Shown here piece by piece: positions 60,477 through 64,000 of a stretch of DNA of 64,000 bases. Within the stretch, counting starts at the first letter, position 1. Every line of letters begins with the position of its first letter. The notes under the pieces were generated by a model. It saw only the letters and a program-made list of their open reading frames with translations. It ran no database searches and had not been told where the DNA came from. The stretch spans positions 2,503,501-2,567,500 of the forward strand of contig NZ_JACCFP010000001.1 of NCBI RefSeq assembly GCF_013410655.1, given 5' to 3'. A program made the translations under genes and the position numbers. The DNA is from Nocardioides thalensis. Lineage in GTDB: Bacteria; Actinomycetota; Actinomycetes; Propionibacteriales; Nocardioidaceae.

Positions 60477-61700
60477 ATGGAATCCTCCTCTCGGACGGCC
60501 GGCGCCTCGTGGGCCCTGCTCGCCCTCGCCATCGGCGCATTCGGCATCGGCACGACCGAGTTCGTGATCATGGGGCTGCTCCCCGAGATCGCTGACGAGT
60601 TCCGCGTCTCCATCCCGACGGCCGGCTGGCTCGTGAGCGGGTACGCGCTGGGCGTTGTGGTCGGAGCACCCGTCACGACCGTGCTGGGCACTCGCCTCGG
60701 ACGCAAGACGATGCTCCTCCTGCTGCTGGTCCTGTTCGTCGCCGGGAATCTGCTCTCCGCACTGGCGCCCACCTTCGGTCTCATGCTGATCGGCAGGCTC
60801 GTGACGTCGCTCGCCCACGGCTCGTTCTTCGGTATCGGCTCCGTCGTGGCAGCAGAGCTCGTCGCGCCGCACAAGCGGGCAGGCGCCATCGCGTTCATGT
60901 TCACGGGTCTCACGGTCGCGAACATCCTGGGAGTCCCGCTGGGGACCTTCGTCGGGCACGCGATCGGGTGGCGCACCACGTTCGCCCTGGTCGCCGTCCT
61001 CGGGGTGGCCGGCCTGGTCGGCATCGCCGCCCTGGTGCCGGCCCTTCCTCGGCCCGAAGGCGCGCGACTCCGTGCGGAGCTGTCCGCCTTCCGCAACATC
61101 CAGGTCACCTTGGCGATGGCCATGACCGTCCTCGGCTTCGGGGGCGTGTTCGCCGCGATCACCTACATCGCGCCGATGATGACGGAGGTCGCGGGATTCG
61201 CCGAGAGCTCCGTCACCTGGCTGCTGGTCCTCTTCGGTGTCGGGATGTTCCTCGGGAACCTCCTCGGGGGCCGGTACGCCGACCGGGCGCTGATGCCGAT
61301 GCTCTACCTGACGCTCGGCGGCCTGGCCGTCGTGCTCGCCCTCTTCACCGTCACCGCCCACCACCGGGCTCTCGCTGCGGTGACGATCCTGCTCGTCGGC
61401 GGCCTGGGCTTCGCCACCGTCCCCCCGCTCCAGAAGCGCGTGCTCGACCACGCGGCCGGTGCCCCGACCCTGGCGTCAGCGGTCAACATCGGCGCCTTCA
61501 ACCTCGGCAACGCGCTTGCTGCCTGGTTGGGTGGCCTGGTGATCGCCGCCGGCCTCGGCTACACCGCCCCGAACTGGGTGGGCGCCCTGCTGGCCGCCTC
61601 GGCGCTGGCGCTCGCCGTGCTGTCGGGTGTCCTCGAGCGCCGTACGCCCCGCGCCCCCGTCTCCCTCACCGGCGCGCCGAGGCTGGTCGTCGCCGACTGA
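60477..61700 (+). CDS. MFS transporter, DHA1 family (AraJ/YdhP-like efflux)
   Basis: A 407-residue 12-TM major facilitator. AIGAFGIGTTEFVIMGLLPEI in TM1 is the signature of the DHA1 sugar-efflux/chloramphenicol-exporter group, and GTRLGRKTML is the TM2-TM3 loop. It probably exports a drug-like or sugar-like compound by proton antiport. ATG 60477 has no clear ribosome site. Controlled by the divergent MarR. The gene ends 50 bases before a convergent gene, with a terminator between. Confidence 0.85.
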   Translation: MESSSRTAGASWALLALAIGAFGIGTTEFVIMGLLPEIADEFRVSIPTAGWLVSGYALGVVVGAPVTTVLGTRLGRKTMLLLLLVLFVAGNLLSALAPTFGLMLIGRLVTSLAHGSFFGIGSVVAAELVAPHKRAGAIAFMFTGLTVANILGVPLGTFVGHAIGWRTTFALVAVLGVAGLVGIAALVPALPRPEGARLRAELSAFRNIQVTLAMAMTVLGFGGVFAAITYIAPMMTEVAGFAESSVTWLLVLFGVGMFLGNLLGGRYADRALMPMLYLTLGGLAVVLALFTVTAHHRALAAVTILLVGGLGFATVPPLQKRVLDHAAGAPTLASAVNIGAFNLGNALAAWLGGLVIAAGLGYTAPNWVGALLAASALALAVLSGVLERRTPRAPVSLTGAPRLVVAD

Positions 61701-61709
61701 CAGCCACAA

Positions 61710-61742
61710 GGCGCCCGGACACCCAACAGGTGACCGGGCGCC
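61710..61742. terminator. Bidirectional terminator hairpin
   Basis: GGCGCCCGG (61710-61718) pairs perfectly with CCGGGCGCC (61734-61742) around a 15-base loop, between the convergent MFS and ferredoxin-oxidoreductase genes. No T-run follows, as is common in high-GC actinobacteria. Confidence 0.65.
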
Positions 61743-61750
61743 CTGGCGCC

Positions 61751-64000
61751 TCAGAAGTCCGCGTCGACCCCCGCCGCGCGCAGCTGCTCGCGGTAGAGCT
61801 CCACGTTGCGCATCTTCACGCTCTCGTAGCCGCGCACGACGTCCGGCAGCTCGGCGATCCGGCACGCCCGGTCATACGACGCCGGGGAGAGGTCGTCGGC
61901 GAGCGTCATGAGGAGCGAGCGGTAGTGCCGCACCATCGCCCGCTCGGTCCGACGGACCTCGGCGTACCCGAACGGGTCGAGCGCCGTTCCCCGCAGGAAC
62001 TTCAGAGTCGCGAGGAGGCGGAGCAGGACCTGGAGGCGGGGGCCGAACCCGATCTTGCGCTCCTTGAGGAACCGCGTGAGGATCGGCGGCCGCAGCTGGA
62101 ACGTCACCTTGGTGCCTGCCGGCACCTGCGTGCGCACGTCGTCGAGGGCGCTCGGCGCGGTGAGCAGCCGCGCGACCTCGTACTCGTCCTTGTAGGCGGT
62201 CAGCTTGAACAGGTAGCGGGCCGCCGCCTCGCTGAAACGGGTCTCGGTCGTGACGGCGCGCTCCTTCTCCCAGAGGCGTCCCACGAGGTCGACGTACGCC
62301 TTCGCGGTCGCCTGGCCCTGGAAGTCCACGAGCTGCGGCGCCCGGACGTCGACCAGCCGGCGCACCTCGCCGTCGAACGGAGCCGACGCGAGCGCGGGCA
62401 CCTCGACGGGCCGCGCGGGCTTCACCGTGCGGGCGGTGGCCTTCCGGAACGCCTCGGGAGCCGCCACGGACGCCCGGCCCCACCGGAAGGCCGCGACGTT
62501 GGCGGCGACAGCGACGCCGTTGATGCCGACGGCCTCCTCGATCGCCTCGGCGGCGATCGGCAGGGCGCCGGCCTGGTAGGCCGCGCCGACGAGCAGGAAG
62601 TTCGCGGCCGCCGTGCTTCCGAACAGCACCTCGGCGGCGGCGAGCGCGTCGAACGCCGTGACGTCGGCCGCGACCCCGGCGACCCGGGCGAGGAGCTCGT
62701 CGGACCCGGGATAGGCGATCGACTTGTCGTAAACCATCGGCCCCGTGGGCGTCTGGCTCGTCGACACCACCGCCACGGTGTGCCCGCGGTCGCCGTACGC
62801 CAGGTTCTTGCCCTCGGCCAGCGTGAGCAGGTCGAAGCCGATCAACGCGTCCGCAGAGCCGGGCGTCACCCGGTTGGACGGCTCGACCGCACCGGGCCCG
62901 AAGCGCAGGTGCCCGGTGACCGGTCCCGCCTTCTGGCTCATGCCGACCTGGTCGAGCGACTCCACGCCGTAGCCGGCCCGCAGCGCCGCGGTGGCCAGCA
63001 CCTGGTTGACCGTGACGATGCCGGTGCCGCCGATGCCGGCCATGAAGACGCTGAACGTCCGGTCGAGCGGCTGGTACGTCGGCGCGGGGACCTGCGGCGG
63101 CTCGGGGGTGGCCTTGCGCGCCACCTTCGCAGCCGGGTCGGTCTCGACCGTCATGAACGACGGACACTCCCCCTGCACGCACGTGTAGTCGGTGTTGCAA
63201 CCGGTCTGGTCGATGCGGGTCTTGCGGCCGAGCTCGGTGTCGACCGGCTGTACCGACAGGCAGTTGCTCTTCACACCACAGTCGCCGCAGCCCTCGCAGA
63301 CGGCCTCGTTGATCACGACCCGCTTGGTGCGCGGCGCGAGCGTGCCGCGCTTGCGCTGCCGGCGCGCGTCGGCGGCGCAGTGCTGGTCGTAGATCAGCAC
63401 GGTCACGCCCGGGATCTCGCGCAGCTCGCGCTGGGCCTCGTCGAGGCGGTCGCGGTGCCACAGGCGCACGCCCGGTGCGAGGTCGCGCTTGCGGTAGCGC
63501 TCCGGCTCGTCGGCGCACACGATCACCGCGCTGACGCCCTCGTTGACCAGCTTGTGGGTCAGCTGCGCCATCGCCACGGCACCTTGGCGCTTCTGCGCGC
63601 CGGTCATCGCCACCACGTCGTTGTGCAGCAGCTTGTAGGTGATGTTGACGCCGGCGGCCACGCACGCCTGGACGGCCAGCTGGGCGGAGTGGAAGAACGT
63701 GCCGTCGCCGACGTTCTGGAACGTGTGGGTGCTGTGGCTGTAGGGCGCCTGCCCGATCCACTGCGCACCCTCGCCGCCCATCTGCGTGATGCCGGTGACC
63801 GCGCTGTCGTCGCGCTGCGACACCGTCACGAGCGTGTGGCAGCCGATGCCGCCCGCGCCGAGCGAGCCGTCGGGGATCGCGGTCGAGCGGTTGTGCGGGC
63901 AGCCGCTGCAGAAGTACGGCAGCCGCGACGTCGACAGCAGCGGCAGGTCGATGCGGGTCGGCGGCTCGGGCGTCATCTCGGCGCGCCCGGCCAGAGCCCG
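61751..64000 (-). CDS. Indolepyruvate:ferredoxin oxidoreductase-family protein, C-terminal part (cut by window edge)
   Basis: About 749 residues are visible and the frame is open at the window end; full proteins of this fused family are about 1150-1200 residues. Seen: the ThDP-binding C-terminal part (FCSGCPHNRSTAIPDGS, GGEGAQWIGQAP), a ferredoxin-like cluster region (VCEGCGDCGVKSNCLSVQPV, then CNTDYTCVQGECPSF), and the gamma domain (FMAGIGGTGIVTVNQVLATAA). It should convert a 2-oxoacid and CoA to acyl-CoA, CO2 and reduced ferredoxin. Substrate open: aryl pyruvates or branched oxoacids are usual. Independent of the oxalate locus. Confidence 0.9.
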   Translation of the reverse strand, partial: RALAGRAEMTPEPPTRIDLPLLSTSRLPYFCSGCPHNRSTAIPDGSLGAGGIGCHTLVTVSQRDDSAVTGITQMGGEGAQWIGQAPYSHSTHTFQNVGDGTFFHSAQLAVQACVAAGVNITYKLLHNDVVAMTGAQKRQGAVAMAQLTHKLVNEGVSAVIVCADEPERYRKRDLAPGVRLWHRDRLDEAQRELREIPGVTVLIYDQHCAADARRQRKRGTLAPRTKRVVINEAVCEGCGDCGVKSNCLSVQPVDTELGRKTRIDQTGCNTDYTCVQGECPSFMTVETDPAAKVARKATPEPPQVPAPTYQPLDRTFSVFMAGIGGTGIVTVNQVLATAALRAGYGVESLDQVGMSQKAGPVTGHLRFGPGAVEPSNRVTPGSADALIGFDLLTLAEGKNLAYGDRGHTVAVVSTSQTPTGPMVYDKSIAYPGSDELLARVAGVAADVTAFDALAAAEVLFGSTAAANFLLVGAAYQAGALPIAAEAIEEAVGINGVAVAANVAAFRWGRASVAAPEAFRKATARTVKPARPVEVPALASAPFDGEVRRLVDVRAPQLVDFQGQATAKAYVDLVGRLWEKERAVTTETRFSEAAARYLFKLTAYKDEYEVARLLTAPSALDDVRTQVPAGTKVTFQLRPPILTRFLKERKIGFGPRLQVLLRLLATLKFLRGTALDPFGYAEVRRTERAMVRHYRSLLMTLADDLSPASYDRACRIAELPDVVRGYESVKMRNVELYREQLRAAGVDADF

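Noticed and set aside
1..64000. CRISPR array, tRNA, rRNA, insertion sequence, prophage or plasmid origin
   Set aside because: No spaced repeats, cloverleaf, rRNA segment, transposase, integrase or phage genes were seen on either strand.

Overview
The window comes from a high-GC actinobacterium. Many genes start with GTG or TTG, most run as tightly overlapping operons (ATGA or GTGA junctions), and TetR, HxlR, GntR and MarR regulators, EthA-type monooxygenases and an ECF sigma factor paired with a DGPF protein are all present. The gene style fits Nocardioides or another Nocardioidaceae, but that placement is inference: no rRNA or marker gene lies here. No tRNA, rRNA, CRISPR array, insertion sequence or prophage was seen, and no gap between genes reaches 300 bases.

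Region 1 (1-3503) holds a truncated AraC regulator, a DHFR/RibD-like reductase, a small membrane protein, and a DHA2 efflux pump divergent from an HxlR regulator. Region 2 (3500-26354) is a catabolic island. A minus-strand operon of a small membrane protein, an MFS transporter, a multi-pass membrane protein and a DAO-family oxidase is divergent from a TetR gene. It is followed by a seven-gene minus-strand operon (SCP2-like protein, glutamine-synthetase-like ligase, gamma-glutamyl hydrolase, acyl-CoA ligase, enoyl-CoA hydratase, alcohol and aldehyde dehydrogenases) and a divergent eight-gene plus-strand operon (EthA-like Baeyer-Villiger monooxygenase, esterase, flavin oxidase, acyl-CoA dehydrogenase, HSDL2-like SDR, CoA ligase, two-domain FAD oxidoreductase, enoyl-CoA hydratase). 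Counterparts of all four Puu enzymes (PuuA, B, C, D) are present, and a TTAGTCA/TGACTAA half-site recurs in the control regions, so one amine- or ketone-degrading pathway is plausible. Region 3 (26368-33359) carries two more BVMO loci with SDRs, a patatin lipase and two TetR regulators with clear palindromic operators. Region 4 (33344-35139) is an ECF42-like sigma factor with its DGPF partner and a matching promoter.

Region 5 (35184-59899) is the highlight: an apparently complete oxalate/glyoxylate system. Frc makes oxalyl-CoA. Oxc decarboxylates it to formyl-CoA, and a four-subunit NAD-linked formate dehydrogenase with FdhD oxidises the released formate. A PanE-like reductase is a good candidate for oxalyl-CoA reduction to glyoxylate, which Gcl, Hyi and GlxR convert towards glycerate. 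An OFA-type transporter, SucCD, an ADP-forming CoA ligase, an Nramp-like transporter, a TerC-like protein and two small uncharacterised proteins complete it. A 13-base motif (consensus about GYATACAGYNTNC) occurs eight times, almost only in front of these genes and of an FCD-type GntR regulator, and defines a probable local regulon.

Region 6 (59913-64000) has a MarR gene divergent from an MFS pump, a bidirectional terminator, and the 3' part of an indolepyruvate:ferredoxin oxidoreductase-family gene that runs off the window.
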